Origin: Streptomyces sp. NK08204
GTDB taxonomy: Bacteria; Actinomycetota; Actinomycetes; Streptomycetales; Streptomycetaceae
DNA: 64,000 nucleotides
Direction of reading: 5' to 3'
Assembly: GCF_020400585.1 (NCBI RefSeq)
Contig: NZ_JAINVF010000023.1
Coordinates: 1-64,000, forward strand
The notes beneath the pieces are model-generated. The model saw only the letters and a program-made list of their open reading frames with translations. It was not told the DNA's origin and did not search any database. Positions 25,301 to 34,455 of the stretch are shown in pieces (position 1 is the first letter of the stretch; each line of letters opens with the position of its first letter). The position numbers and the translations under genes are program-made.

Positions 25301-26323
25301 ATGCCCATCGCAACCCCCGAGGTCTACAACGAGATGCTCGACCGGGCGAAGGCAGGCAAGTTCGCCTACCCGGCCATCAACGTCACCTCGTCCCAGACCC
25401 TGAACGCGGCACTGCGCGGCTTCGCGGAGGCGGAGAGCGACGGCATCGTCCAGATCTCCACGGGTGGTGCGGAGTTCCTCGGCGGCCAGTACAGCAAGGA
25501 CATGGTCACCGGCGCGGTCGCCCTCGCGGAGTACGCGCACATCCTCGCCGAGAAGTACCCGGTCAACATCGCGCTGCACACCGACCACTGCCCGAAGGAC
25601 AAGCTCGACGGGTACGTGCGTCCGCTGCTCGCGCTGTCCGAGGAGCGCGTCAAGGCCGGCCGCAACCCGCTGTTCCAGTCGCACATGTGGGACGGCTCCG
25701 CCGAGACCCTCGCCGACAACCTGCAGATCGCGCAGGAACTGCTGGAGCAGGCCCGCCGCGCCAACATCATCCTCGAGGTCGAGATCACCCCGACCGGCGG
25801 CGAGGAGGACGGCGTCTCCCACGAGATCAACGACGAGCTGTACACCACGGTCGACGACGCGATCCGCACCGTCGAGGCCCTGGGCCTGGGCGAGAAGGGC
25901 CGCTACCTGCTGGCCGCTTCCTTCGGCAACGTCCACGGCGTGTACAAGCCGGGCAACGTCGTGCTCCGCCCCGAACTGCTGAAGGAGCTGAACGACGGCG
26001 TCGCCGCCAAGTTCGGCAAGCAGTCCCCGTTCGACTTCGTCTTCCACGGCGGCTCCGGCTCCACCGAGCAGGAGATCCTGACCGCGCTGGAGAACGGCGT
26101 CGTGAAGATGAACATCGACACGGACACCCAGTACGCGTTCACCCGCCCGGTCGCCGACCACATGTTCAAGAACTACGACGGCGTCCTGAAGGTCGACGGC
26201 GAGGTCGGCTCCAAGAAGACCTACGACCCGCGCACCTGGGGCAAGCTCGCCGAGGCGGGCATGGCCGCGCGCGTCCTCGAGGCCACGCAGAACCTGCGTT
26301 CCGCGGGCAACAAGATCAAGTAA
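25301..26323 (+). CDS. fba: Class II fructose-bisphosphate aldolase
   Basis: Glycolysis/gluconeogenesis enzyme splitting fructose 1,6-bisphosphate into DHAP and glyceraldehyde 3-phosphate. 340 residues, normal for the long class II type. Zinc and catalytic motif ALHTDHCPKD (about 92-100), EVEITPTGGEEDGVSHE (about 162-178), FGNVHGVYKPGNV (zinc His, about 207-219), FHGGSGS (about 246) and NIDTDTQYA (about 270). ATG at 25301 follows AAGGAG. Monocistronic, with terminators on both sides. Confidence 0.97.
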   Translation: MPIATPEVYNEMLDRAKAGKFAYPAINVTSSQTLNAALRGFAEAESDGIVQISTGGAEFLGGQYSKDMVTGAVALAEYAHILAEKYPVNIALHTDHCPKDKLDGYVRPLLALSEERVKAGRNPLFQSHMWDGSAETLADNLQIAQELLEQARRANIILEVEITPTGGEEDGVSHEINDELYTTVDDAIRTVEALGLGEKGRYLLAASFGNVHGVYKPGNVVLRPELLKELNDGVAAKFGKQSPFDFVFHGGSGSTEQEILTALENGVVKMNIDTDTQYAFTRPVADHMFKNYDGVLKVDGEVGSKKTYDPRTWGKLAEAGMAARVLEATQNLRSAGNKIK

Positions 26324-26366
26324 GCGTCGTCGTACGCGCCCTGCGCGTCGGACGATCTCTGCGGCC

Positions 26367-26395
26367 GGCCCGGCGACTGTCCACGTCGCCGGGCC
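26367..26395 (+). terminator. Terminator after fba
   Basis: GGCCCGGCGAC, seven-base loop, GTCGCCGGGCC: a perfect 11-bp stem. It ends five bases before the -10 of the next gene. Confidence 0.75.
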
Positions 26396-26400
26396 CGCTG

Positions 26401-26406
26401 TATACC
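26401..26406 (+). promoter_or_regulatory. -10 element, probable leaderless promoter
   Basis: TATACC lies seven bases before ATG 26414; no Shine-Dalgarno. Confidence 0.5.
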
Positions 26407-26413
26407 TGGGACC

Positions 26414-27913
26414 ATGCCCGATGTCCGGCTGGCCTCGCCCCCGGGCAGGTGGATCCTGCTCACCACGGTCCTCGGCTCCAGCATGGCGATGCTGGACTCG
26501 ACCGTCGTCAACGTGGCCCTGCCGCGCATCGGCCACGACCTGGGCGCGAGCCTGACCGCCCTGCAGTGGACGGTCAACGCGTACATGGTCACGCTGGCCG
26601 GGCTGATCCTGCTGGGCGGCTCGCTGGGCGACCGTTACGGCCGCCGGAAGGTCTTCGTACTCGGGGTGGCGTGGTTCGCCGCTGCCTCGCTGCTGTGCGG
26701 CCTCGCGCCGTCCCCGGGCGTGCTGATCGCCGCCCGCGCCTTCCAGGGCGTCGGCGGTGCGCTCCTCACGCCCGGCTCGCTCGCGCTCATCCAGGCCTCC
26801 TTCCACCCCGACGACCGGAGCCGGGCGGTCGGCCTGTGGTCCGGCTTCGGCGGGATCGGCGCGGCCGTCGGCCCCTTCCTGGGCGGCTGGCTGGTGGACG
26901 GCCCCGGCTGGCGCTGGGTGTTCCTGCTCAACGTGCCGCTGGCCCTGCTGTGCGTGCCCATCGCCCTGCGGCATGTCCCGGAGTCGGCCGACCCGGCCGC
27001 TCACGGCCGTTTCGACGTGCTCGGCGCCACCCTCGGCGCCCTGGCGCTCGCCCTGCTGACGTACGCCCTGATCGAGGCCCACGGCGGCTTTTCGGCGGTG
27101 GCGCTGACGGGGGTCGCGGGCCTGGCCGCGGCGGTGGCCTTCACCTGGGTCGAGCGGCACCGCCCGGATCCGATGCTGCCGCCGGACATCTTCGCCTCGC
27201 GCCAGTTCACCGCGGTCAACCTGGTCACGCTGTGCGTGTACGCGGCTTTCAGCGGCTTCTTCTTCCTCACCGCGCTCCAGCTTCAGGTGGTGGCGGGCTA
27301 CTCGGCCCTCGCCGCCGGCACGGCCCTGCTGCCGACCACCGCCCTGATGCTGCTGTTCTCGTCCCGCTCCGGCGCGCTGGCCGACCGTACGGGCCCGCGC
27401 CTGCCGCTCACCGTGGGCCCGCTGCTGTGCGCGGCGGCGATGCTGCTGATGCTGCGGGTGGGGCCGGGCGCGGACTACCTGACGGACGTCCTGCCCGCCC
27501 TGCTGGTGATGGGCGCCGGGATGGTCATCCTGGTGGCACCCCTCACCGCCACGGTCCTCGCCTCCGTCGACACCGCCCGCGCGGGCCTGGCCAGCGGCAT
27601 CAACAACGCGGCGGCGCGGGCGGCGGGCCTGGTCGCGGTGGCCGCGCTGCCGCTGCTGGCGGCCATGGGACCGGATGCGTACCGCTCGCCGGGCGCCTTC
27701 GACGCGGCGTTCCGGCGGGCGATGCCGATCTGTGCGGGCGTGCTCGTGGCCGGCGCGGCGCTGGCCTGGGCACTGGTCCGCCGCCCGGCACCGGACCGCC
27801 GCCGGCCTGAGTGCCGCAGGCACGGCTGCGTGACGCATCCACCGCTGGAGGCGGTGCCCGGCGCAGCGGAGGCCGAGGCGGCCACGGCTTCCAGCCCTGG
27901 TCGACCCGGGTGA
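26414..27913 (+). CDS. MFS drug exporter, DHA2 (EmrB/QacA) type
   Basis: 499 residues with about 14 membrane helices. Motif D1-like SSMAMLDSTVVNVALPRIG near residue 20, WTVNAYMVTLAGLILLGGSL, and motif A GDRYGRRKVF (about 73-82) identify the DHA2 proton-coupled exporter family. VGGALLTPGSLALIQ matches motif C-like residues. The C-terminal 35 residues after the last helix are hydrophilic. Substrate unknown; a housekeeping or toxic-compound efflux role is the default. No TetR repressor is adjacent. Confidence 0.9.
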   Translation: MPDVRLASPPGRWILLTTVLGSSMAMLDSTVVNVALPRIGHDLGASLTALQWTVNAYMVTLAGLILLGGSLGDRYGRRKVFVLGVAWFAAASLLCGLAPSPGVLIAARAFQGVGGALLTPGSLALIQASFHPDDRSRAVGLWSGFGGIGAAVGPFLGGWLVDGPGWRWVFLLNVPLALLCVPIALRHVPESADPAAHGRFDVLGATLGALALALLTYALIEAHGGFSAVALTGVAGLAAAVAFTWVERHRPDPMLPPDIFASRQFTAVNLVTLCVYAAFSGFFFLTALQLQVVAGYSALAAGTALLPTTALMLLFSSRSGALADRTGPRLPLTVGPLLCAAAMLLMLRVGPGADYLTDVLPALLVMGAGMVILVAPLTATVLASVDTARAGLASGINNAAARAAGLVAVAALPLLAAMGPDAYRSPGAFDAAFRRAMPICAGVLVAGAALAWALVRRPAPDRRRPECRRHGCVTHPPLEAVPGAAEAEAATASSPGRPG

Positions 27914-28120
27914 CCGAGCCGTCGCGCCCACCCGGTCCGAGGACGGGCCGGCCCGGCAGGCGCCCCACCGGCCCGTCCGGGTCGGCACAGGGCCGGCGGC
28001 CCTCCTGGGCGGTCAGGGTCACCACGTCATGGTCGGTGCCGTGGCCGTCGGCAGCACCCGGCCCGGACCACGCCTTCCCGTCAGGCGGGACACAGCCGTT
28101 ACCGATCAAGGCCGATGCAG

Positions 28121-28126
28121 CAGACT
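28121..28126 (+). promoter_or_regulatory. -10 element, probable leaderless promoter
   Basis: CAGACT lies seven bases before ATG 28134; only a poor GGAA is present as Shine-Dalgarno. Confidence 0.35.
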
Positions 28127-28133
28127 GGAACCC

Positions 28134-28547
28134 ATGACGATGCACGAGAACCTTCTGGCGGGCCCGCCCCCGACCCACCTCCCCGACGACCCGGAGCCCC
28201 GCGCGCTGCTCGCAGCCGGTACGGCCCCGGCCGACGTGGCCGCCCAGTACCCCATGTCGTCCCTCGCCTGGGCGCAGCTGGCCGACGACGCGTTCGAGCG
28301 GGGCGCGGTCGTGGAGTCGTACGCGTACGCCCGTACGGGCTACCACCGCGGTCTGGACGCCCTGCGCCGCAGCGGCTGGAAGGGCCACGGCCCGGTGCCG
28401 TGGGAGCACGAGCCCAACCGTGGCTTCCTGCGCGCCCTGCACGGCCTCGCCCGCGCCGCGCAGGCGATCGGTGAGCAGGAGGAGTACGAGCGCTGCACGC
28501 AGTTCCTGAAGGACTCCTCGCCGACGGCGGCCCAGACCCTGGGCTGA
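28134..28547 (+). CDS. DUF3151 family protein
   Basis: 137 residues. NLLAGPPPTHLPDDPEP, YPMSSLAWAQLADDAF, YAYARTGYHRGLDALRRSG and GFLRALHGLARAAQAIGE give an all-helical, TPR-like protein conserved across actinobacteria as DUF3151. Role unknown. ATG at 28134 was preferred to the in-frame codons upstream because the -10 hexamer lies directly before it and family members begin there. Confidence 0.88.
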   Translation: MTMHENLLAGPPPTHLPDDPEPRALLAAGTAPADVAAQYPMSSLAWAQLADDAFERGAVVESYAYARTGYHRGLDALRRSGWKGHGPVPWEHEPNRGFLRALHGLARAAQAIGEQEEYERCTQFLKDSSPTAAQTLG

Positions 28548-28594
28548 GCCCTGCACCTGGGCTCCAGCGCCCCCATGAAGGGATTCACCGGTGT

Positions 28595-28620
28595 GGCCCG
28601 TCTGGCAGCGGACGGGCCTT
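28595..28620 (+). terminator. Probable terminator after the DUF3151 gene
   Basis: GGCCCGTC, eight-base loop, GACGGGCC, then TT. Confidence 0.65.
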
Positions 28621-28723
28621 GCCGCGCCCCGGGTGATCGCGCAGGATGCCAGTGGGGACCGGGGCCCCCGTGCCGGCATCGGCAGGGGCGGACCGCTACC
28701 CGGAGTAATAACAGGAGACAGCG

Positions 28724-29572
28724 ATGTCCCAACAGGCTCACCAGTTCTCGGCGACTCACGAGCCCGAGACCCCGAACCTGGACTTCGCCGGTACGACACC
28801 GTACGAGGACTACGTCAGGGCGGATGTGCTCACCCACCTCCAGCACACCCTCTCCGACGACCCCGGTGAGATGGTCTTTCTGGTGACGACCCAGGTCATG
28901 GAGCTGTGGTTCACGGTCATCGTGCACGAGTGGGAGACCGCCGCACGCGCCCTGCGCGAGGACCGGGTGGCGGTGGCGATCGACGCGCTGAAGCGTTCGG
29001 TGCGGGAACTGGAGGCGCTGAACGCCTCCTGGAAGCCGCTCGGCCAGCTGACCCCGGCGCAGTTCAACTCGTACCGCTCCGCTCTCGGCGAGGGCTCCGG
29101 TTTCCAGTCGGCGATGTACCGGCGCCTGGAGTTCCTGCTCGGCGAGAAGTCCGCGTCCATGCTCGTCCCGCACCGCGGCGCCCCGCGTGTCCATGCGGAA
29201 CTGGAGAAGGCGCTGCACGAGCCGAGCCTGTACGACGAGGTCGTAGGACTCCTCGCCCGGCGCGGTCACACGATCCCGGAGGACGTCCTGGCACGGGATC
29301 TGACCCAGCGCTACGAGCCCTCCGCCGCCGTCGAGGCGGCCTGGACGGAGATCTACTCCGGCGACCCGGACGACGAACTCGCCCGTCTCGGCGAGGCGTT
29401 GACGGACGTGGCCGAACTGGTGTGGCGCTGGCGCAACGACCACCTGGTCGCCACCCGCCGCGCGATGGGTGCCAAGGCCGGTACGGGCGGCTCGGCGGGC
29501 GTCGCCTGGCTGGAGAAGCGTGCCCGCAAGAACGTGTTCCCGGAGCTGTGGACGGCGAGGTCGCATGTCTGA
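28724..29572 (+). CDS. kynA: Tryptophan 2,3-dioxygenase
   Basis: Haem enzyme that opens the indole ring of tryptophan to N-formylkynurenine. 282 residues. YEDYVRADVLTHLQ near the N-terminus, the haem/substrate region FLVTTQVMELWFTVIVHEWE (about 47-66), FNSYRSALGEGSGFQSAMYR (about 106-125) and WRWRNDHLVATRRAMG with the proximal His (about 230) match the family. ATG at 28724 follows AGGAGA. The last eight bases overlap kynU, so dioxygenase and kynureninase are translationally coupled. Confidence 0.95.
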   Translation: MSQQAHQFSATHEPETPNLDFAGTTPYEDYVRADVLTHLQHTLSDDPGEMVFLVTTQVMELWFTVIVHEWETAARALREDRVAVAIDALKRSVRELEALNASWKPLGQLTPAQFNSYRSALGEGSGFQSAMYRRLEFLLGEKSASMLVPHRGAPRVHAELEKALHEPSLYDEVVGLLARRGHTIPEDVLARDLTQRYEPSAAVEAAWTEIYSGDPDDELARLGEALTDVAELVWRWRNDHLVATRRAMGAKAGTGGSAGVAWLEKRARKNVFPELWTARSHV

Positions 29573-30764
29573 GTCCGCTGTGCGTGTGAAGCGACTGGAG
29601 GCCGAGAAGCTGGACGCGGCGGACGAACTGGCCCCGCTGCGCTCCCGGTTCGTCCTCGACGACGTCGTCTACCTGGACGGAAACTCCCTGGGGGCCCTGC
29701 CGGCGAACGTGCCGGGCCGGGTCGAGGACGTCGTCCGCAGACAGTGGGGCGAACTGCGCATCCGCTCCTGGGAGGAGAGCGGCTGGTGGACGGCGCCGGA
29801 GCGGATCGGTGACCGGATCGCCCCGCTGGTCGGCGCCGCGCCGGGCCAGATCGTCGTCGGCGACTCCACGAGCGTCAACGTCTTCAAGGCGGTCGTGGCC
29901 GCGGTCCGCATGGCCGGCGAGGACCGGGACGAGATCCTGGTGGACGCGACGACGTTCCCCACGGACGGCTACATCGCCGAGTCGGCCGCCCGCCTGACCG
30001 GCCGCACCCTGCGCGCGCTCCCGCCGGCGCAGGTGCCGGACGCGCTGGGCGAGCGCACGGCGGCGGTGCTGCTGAACCACGTCGACTACCGCACCGGCCG
30101 TCTGCATGACCTGCCGTCCCTGACGGCCGCGGTGCACGAGGTGGGCGCCTACGCCGTCTGGGACCTGTGCCACAGCGCGGGCGCCCTGCCGGTCGGCCTG
30201 GACGAGCACGGGGTCGACCTGGCGGTCGGCTGCACCTACAAGTACCTGAACGGCGGCCCCGGTTCACCGGCGTACCTGTACGTCCGGCACGAACTGCAGG
30301 ACCGCTTCGACTCGCCGCTGCCCGGCTGGAACTCCCACACCGACCCGTTCGGCATGAGCCCGTCGTACGCCCCGGCACCGGGCGCCCTGCGCGGCCGGGT
30401 CGGCACCCCGGACATCCTCTCCATGCTGACCCTGGAGGCGGCCCTGGAGGTCTGGGACGAGGTCTCCGTCTCGGCGGTGCGGGCGAAGTCCCTCGCCCTG
30501 ACCGACTTCTTCCTGGAGTGCGTGGCGGCGTACACCGAGCCCGGCCGGGTCGAGTCGGTCACCCCGGAGCCCCATGAGGAACGCGGCAGTCAGGTGGCGC
30601 TGCGCTGCCCGGACGCCGGCGAGGTGATGAAGCGCCTGATCGCGCGCGGCGTGGTGGGCGACTTCCGCCACCCGGACGTGCTCCGTTTCGGTTTCACGCC
30701 GCTGTACGTGAGCTTCGGGGACGTGGAGCGGGCGGCGCGGGTGCTGGGGGAGGTGCTGGTCTAA
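29565..30764 (+). CDS. kynU: Kynureninase
   Basis: PLP enzyme cleaving kynurenine to anthranilate and alanine. 399 residues. YLDGNSLGALPANVPGRVED (about 35-54), VVGDSTSVNVFKAVVAA, WDLCHSAGALPVGLDEHGVD and the Schiff-base Lys in VGCTYKYLNGGPGSPAYLYV (about 222-241) are diagnostic. ATG at 29565 overlaps the end of kynA by eight bases. With kynA and the hydrolase at 30966 it gives a route from tryptophan to anthranilate, which streptomycetes use for catabolism and as a source of antibiotic precursors. Confidence 0.95.
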   Translation: MSESAVRVKRLEAEKLDAADELAPLRSRFVLDDVVYLDGNSLGALPANVPGRVEDVVRRQWGELRIRSWEESGWWTAPERIGDRIAPLVGAAPGQIVVGDSTSVNVFKAVVAAVRMAGEDRDEILVDATTFPTDGYIAESAARLTGRTLRALPPAQVPDALGERTAAVLLNHVDYRTGRLHDLPSLTAAVHEVGAYAVWDLCHSAGALPVGLDEHGVDLAVGCTYKYLNGGPGSPAYLYVRHELQDRFDSPLPGWNSHTDPFGMSPSYAPAPGALRGRVGTPDILSMLTLEAALEVWDEVSVSAVRAKSLALTDFFLECVAAYTEPGRVESVTPEPHEERGSQVALRCPDAGEVMKRLIARGVVGDFRHPDVLRFGFTPLYVSFGDVERAARVLGEVLV

Positions 30765-30773
30765 GGGAGTCCA

Positions 30774-30814
30774 GGGGAGCAGGGGGCGGTACTCTGCCCG
30801 GCCCCCTGCTCCCC
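30774..30814 (+). terminator. Terminator after kynU
   Basis: GGGGAGCAGGGGGC (30774-30787) pairs exactly with 30801-30814 across a 13-base loop; TT follows. Confidence 0.8.
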
Positions 30815-30965
30815 TTCCCGCCCGGCCCGCAGAACCGTTTCTCCCTCCCCCTCGGTGACAGCCCCATGTCCCCGCACGTCACCGGTGATACCGTCCCCGC
30901 CAACGGCGACGAGGAATCGCCACCTGGTTCGTTCAAAACCCGTTCCGTCGCTGAGAGGTTGGAGT

Positions 30966-31892
30966 ATGCCGGACGACGCCGCAGCAGCCCGCGCCGCCGC
31001 CGAGGAGGAGTCTGCCTTCTCACACCGCCCGGTAGACCCTGACGCCAGCGCGCCGTACGGCGACCACCCCGACCAGGTGATCGACTTCTACGCCCCCCGC
31101 ACCGGCCCGGGGTCCCCGCTCGCCCCTGGTTCCCTCGCCCCGCTGGTCGTGGTCCTGCACGGCGGTGCCTGGCGCCACCGCTACGACCGCCGCCACATCA
31201 CCCCGTTCGCGGACCACCTGGCCCGCAGGGGCTTCGCGGTGGCCAACGTGGAGTACCGGCGGGGCGGGGGCAGCCCGGTCCCCGAGCAGAGCGAAGGGGG
31301 CGAAGGGGGCGAAGGGGACGGCACCCCGCTCGCGGGTCGCTGGCCGGAGACCTTCGACGACGTCGCCGCCGCGCTCGACGCACTGCCCGCCCTGGTCCGC
31401 GAGGCACTCCCGCAGGCCGACCCGCGCCGCACGGTGCTCACCGGCCACTCGGCGGGCGGCCACCTCGCACTGTGGGCGGCGGCCCGGCACGTCCTGCCCG
31501 CCGACGCCCCCTGGCGCACCGACAGCCCCGTTCCGCTGCGGGGGGTGGTCGCGCTGGCGCCGATCGCGGACTTCGAGGTGGCGGAGAAGCTGGACGTCTG
31601 CGGCAACGCGGCCCTGCAACTGCTGGGCGGCCACGAGAACGTCGCTGTCCGCAGGCCTTACGCGGACCCGGTCCTGCTGCTGCCCACGGGCATCGCGACG
31701 ACGCTGGTCCAGGGACGTGCGGACCTGGTCGTGCCGCAGGCGGTGGCCGAGTCGTACGCGGAGGCGGCGGCGAAGGCGGGGGAGACGGCGGGCCTGACGC
31801 TGCTGGCGGACGTGGGCCACTTCCCGCTGATCGACCCGGCGGCGGACGCCTGTGCGGTGGTGGCGGAGGAGATCGCGCAACTGGCGTGGTGA
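30966..31892 (+). CDS. Alpha/beta hydrolase, probable kynurenine formamidase
   Basis: 308 residues from ATG at 30966, seven bases after GAGAGG; an earlier in-frame ATG at 30855 lacks a Shine-Dalgarno. VVVLHGGAWRHRYDRRHITP carries the HGG oxyanion motif (about 60-64) and LTGHSAGGHLALWAAARH the nucleophile Ser in GHSAG (about 162). LIDPAADAC near the end follows the region of the catalytic His (VGHFP). This is the pattern of the BNA7/Afmid-type arylformamidases. The position directly after kynA-kynU, which lack a formamidase, supports that role. A terminator lies between, so it has its own promoter. A Glu/Gly-rich insert (about 105-115) comes from a short DNA repeat. Confidence 0.75.
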   Translation: MPDDAAAARAAAEEESAFSHRPVDPDASAPYGDHPDQVIDFYAPRTGPGSPLAPGSLAPLVVVLHGGAWRHRYDRRHITPFADHLARRGFAVANVEYRRGGGSPVPEQSEGGEGGEGDGTPLAGRWPETFDDVAAALDALPALVREALPQADPRRTVLTGHSAGGHLALWAAARHVLPADAPWRTDSPVPLRGVVALAPIADFEVAEKLDVCGNAALQLLGGHENVAVRRPYADPVLLLPTGIATTLVQGRADLVVPQAVAESYAEAAAKAGETAGLTLLADVGHFPLIDPAADACAVVAEEIAQLAW

Positions 31893-32054
31893 GCAACGGG
31901 GTCGCCCCTTCGGGGGTGGGCCCCGGTGATACCCGTAGTACCTGAGAGCTACGCGTCGGAACAGCTCCCTGGCGGGACGCGAGCGACAGGCCCCGATTTC
32001 TAACTTCCTTGTCAGGAAAGCCCGATGGCCGGGCGAACTGAGAGGAAGCCACCC

Positions 32055-33236
32055 ATGGGGCTCACCACGGCAACGCAGGACCCGCAGCCGGCCGACGCGC
32101 TGACCGCCGAGCGGCACGGCCCGCGGCCGCCGAAGGCGGATCAGCCGCACGAGGGCCACCCGCCCCCGGCGACGAAAGTCGCACAGGCGGTGCGGAGGGG
32201 ATCGGGCACCCGGCCGAAGGCCGCGTGCCCGCCCACCAGCCTGCACAGAACGACGCGCCGCAGCTCCCGCATCGTCCCTCGACTCCGCCGGGCCCTCCTC
32301 GCCACCCTCCTCACCACCGCCCTCGTCGCTCCGCTCTCCGCCGCGGCCCGCCCGGCGATTCCCGCCCCGCCCCCAGCCACCCTCACCTCTGCCCTCACCC
32401 CGGCCACCCTCACCTCCGCCTACGAGGCGAACCGCGCCGACGCGACCGAGGCCGCCCGCATGGCCGCCGCCCACGGCGACCCCCGACGCGCCGCGGCCGA
32501 CCGCACCCTGGCCGCCGCCTCCCGCCACCTCCTCGCCTTCGACGGCCGGGGAAACGGCCGGGCGACAGAGGTCCTCGGCGACCTGACCCGTGCCACCCGC
32601 ATCGCGGTCCTGGTCCCCGGCTCCGACACGTCCCTCGACACCTACGCCCGCTTCCACAGGGCGGCATCGGCCCTCTACTCGGACCTCACACACCGAGCCG
32701 CCGCCGGCACCCGTACCCGCGTGGCGGTGGTCGCCTGGCTCGGTTACACCACCCCGGCCACGGTCAGCACCACGGTCACGACCACCACCCGAGCCGACGA
32801 AGCGGCGCCCCACCTGCGCGCCTTCGTCCGCGACCTCCGCCGCGTCGCCCCGCCGGCGGTCCGCGTCTCCCTCCTGTGCCACTCCTACGGCTCGGTCGTC
32901 TGCGGCCGTGCCGCCCAGGGCACCGACGCGGACGACATAGCCCTGGTCGGCAGCCCCGGCACGGGCGCGGGCTCAGTTTCAGGCCTGCACACCCGTGCCC
33001 GGATCTGGGCGGCCCGGGGCAGCGCCGACTGGGTCGCACACGTACCGCACGTCAGCACCCGGCTCTTCGGCACCACCATCGGCCTCGGCACCGACCCGGT
33101 CTCCCGAGCCTTCGGCGCGCGGGTCTTCGACGCGGCCGGCGCGAACCACAGCGGTTACTTCACCCCGGGCTCGGCCTCCCTCGCCAACCTGGCCCGGATC
33201 ACCCTCGGCGAGTCCTCGGAGGTGACCCGTGCCTGA
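32055..33236 (+). CDS. Exported alpha/beta hydrolase, DUF1023 family
   Basis: 393 residues. A long basic, Pro-rich N-terminus (about 1-75) precedes a hydrophobic segment (ALLATLLTTALVAPLSAAAR) that could be a late signal sequence or anchor. The hydrolase domain has IAVLVPGSDTSLDTYARFHR, VSLLCHSYGSVVCGRAA (nucleophile Ser in HSYGS), VGSPGTGAGSV and a C-terminal His in ANHSGYF. ATG at 32055 follows AGAGGAAG. Overlaps the next gene by eight bases; first of a four-gene overlapping operon. Substrate unknown, perhaps an envelope ester. Confidence 0.85.
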   Translation: MGLTTATQDPQPADALTAERHGPRPPKADQPHEGHPPPATKVAQAVRRGSGTRPKAACPPTSLHRTTRRSSRIVPRLRRALLATLLTTALVAPLSAAARPAIPAPPPATLTSALTPATLTSAYEANRADATEAARMAAAHGDPRRAAADRTLAAASRHLLAFDGRGNGRATEVLGDLTRATRIAVLVPGSDTSLDTYARFHRAASALYSDLTHRAAAGTRTRVAVVAWLGYTTPATVSTTVTTTTRADEAAPHLRAFVRDLRRVAPPAVRVSLLCHSYGSVVCGRAAQGTDADDIALVGSPGTGAGSVSGLHTRARIWAARGSADWVAHVPHVSTRLFGTTIGLGTDPVSRAFGARVFDAAGANHSGYFTPGSASLANLARITLGESSEVTRA

Positions 33237-34455
33237 GCCGGCCCCACACCACACCCACCGCCGACTCCGCGCCCTCCACCAGGCCGTCCACCGTGCGGCC
33301 CACCGAGTCGACGCGGCCACCCCTGCCTCCCGGGACCGTGCGACGGACGCACTGCGGGCGTACGCGATCCTCGGCGTGGTCCTGGGCCACTGGCTGGTCA
33401 CGGCGCTGGTGGCGCAGGACGGTGCTCTGCGCACGGCGAGCCCGCTGCACCACGTGCCCTGGCTCGCCCCGGTCTCCTGGCTGTTCCAGACCCTGGCAGT
33501 GTTCTTCCTGGTCGGCGGCCATGTGGCGACCCGAAGTCTCGCCTCGGCCGGCGCCCGGGGCGAGACCTACGGCCAGTGGCTGCGTGCCCGCCTGACCCGG
33601 CTGCTCCGCCCTGTGGTGGCCCTCCTGGGCCTGTGGGCGGTGGTGGCGACGGTCCTCCTGCTCGTCGGCACCCCCTTCGCCACGGTCCACACACTTCTCA
33701 AACTCGCCCTGTCCCCCCTCTGGTTCCTCATGGTCTTCGCGGCGTTGACGGCCGCGACTCCGCTCCTCGCCCGTCTCAACCCGCTGTGGCCCCTGGCCGT
33801 CGTGCTGCACGTGGACGTCCTGCGCTTCGGCCTGCACCTCGGCCCGTCCTGGCTCGCCTGGGCGAACGTGGCGGCGGGCTGGACGGTCCCGTACACCCTC
33901 GGCGCGGCCTGGACCCGGGGCGAGCTGGACAGCCGCCGCGCGGCCTGGGTCCTTCTCCTGGGTGGTACGGCGGCGACGGCGGCCCTCGTCATCTGCGCGG
34001 GCTACCCGGCGTCCATGGTCGGCGTCCCCGGCGCCCCGGTCTCCAACCTCGACCCACCGACCCTGGCGGCGGTCACCTTCGGCCTGGCCCAGTGCGGCCT
34101 GGCCCTGCTGCTCCGGGACCGTCTGCGCCGCGCGATGTCCCACCCGCCGGCCTGGGCCGCGACGGCCCTGGTCAACCTCTCCGCGATGACGGTCTACCTC
34201 TGGCACCAGACGGCGCTGATGGCCACGACGGTCGCGACTCTCCCCGCGGCCCGCCTGCCCGGCCTGCACACCTCACCGGACGACCTGACCTGGGTCGCGG
34301 CCCGCCTGGTGTGGCTCCCCGTCTTCGCCCTCGCCCTGGCCGTCTGCTGGGCGACGTTCCGCACCTACGAACAGGGCCCCCGCCGCACCCGGAACCGCCC
34401 GTCGCGCGTGGTCCATTGCCATCTGCCCCCGACAAAGGCCAAGCACCATGCATAG
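33229..34455 (+). CDS. Membrane acyltransferase family 3 protein
   Basis: 408 residues with about ten membrane helices. RATDALRAYAILGVVLGHWL places the conserved catalytic-type His of acyltransferase-3 proteins in the first helix (about residue 58). LFQTLAVFFLVGGHVATRSL and the RLTRLLRPVVALLGLWAV segment also fit the family. These proteins transfer acyl groups to envelope glycans or small molecules. The GTG start overlaps the hydrolase gene by eight bases, and its own stop overlaps the kinase start by eight bases, so stoichiometric expression of hydrolase, acyltransferase and kinase is likely. Confidence 0.87.
   Translation: MPEPAPHHTHRRLRALHQAVHRAAHRVDAATPASRDRATDALRAYAILGVVLGHWLVTALVAQDGALRTASPLHHVPWLAPVSWLFQTLAVFFLVGGHVATRSLASAGARGETYGQWLRARLTRLLRPVVALLGLWAVVATVLLLVGTPFATVHTLLKLALSPLWFLMVFAALTAATPLLARLNPLWPLAVVLHVDVLRFGLHLGPSWLAWANVAAGWTVPYTLGAAWTRGELDSRRAAWVLLLGGTAATAALVICAGYPASMVGVPGAPVSNLDPPTLAAVTFGLAQCGLALLLRDRLRRAMSHPPAWAATALVNLSAMTVYLWHQTALMATTVATLPAARLPGLHTSPDDLTWVAARLVWLPVFALALAVCWATFRTYEQGPRRTRNRPSRVVHCHLPPTKAKHHA

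Noticed and set aside
25247..27988. 913-codon open frame on the minus strand
   Set aside because: It runs antisense through fba and the MFS gene, which are certain; the translation is Arg/Gly/Ala low-complexity.
30855..30965. Upstream start (30855) for the hydrolase after kynU
   Set aside because: No Shine-Dalgarno and no conserved residues; GAGAGG correctly spaced before 30966.
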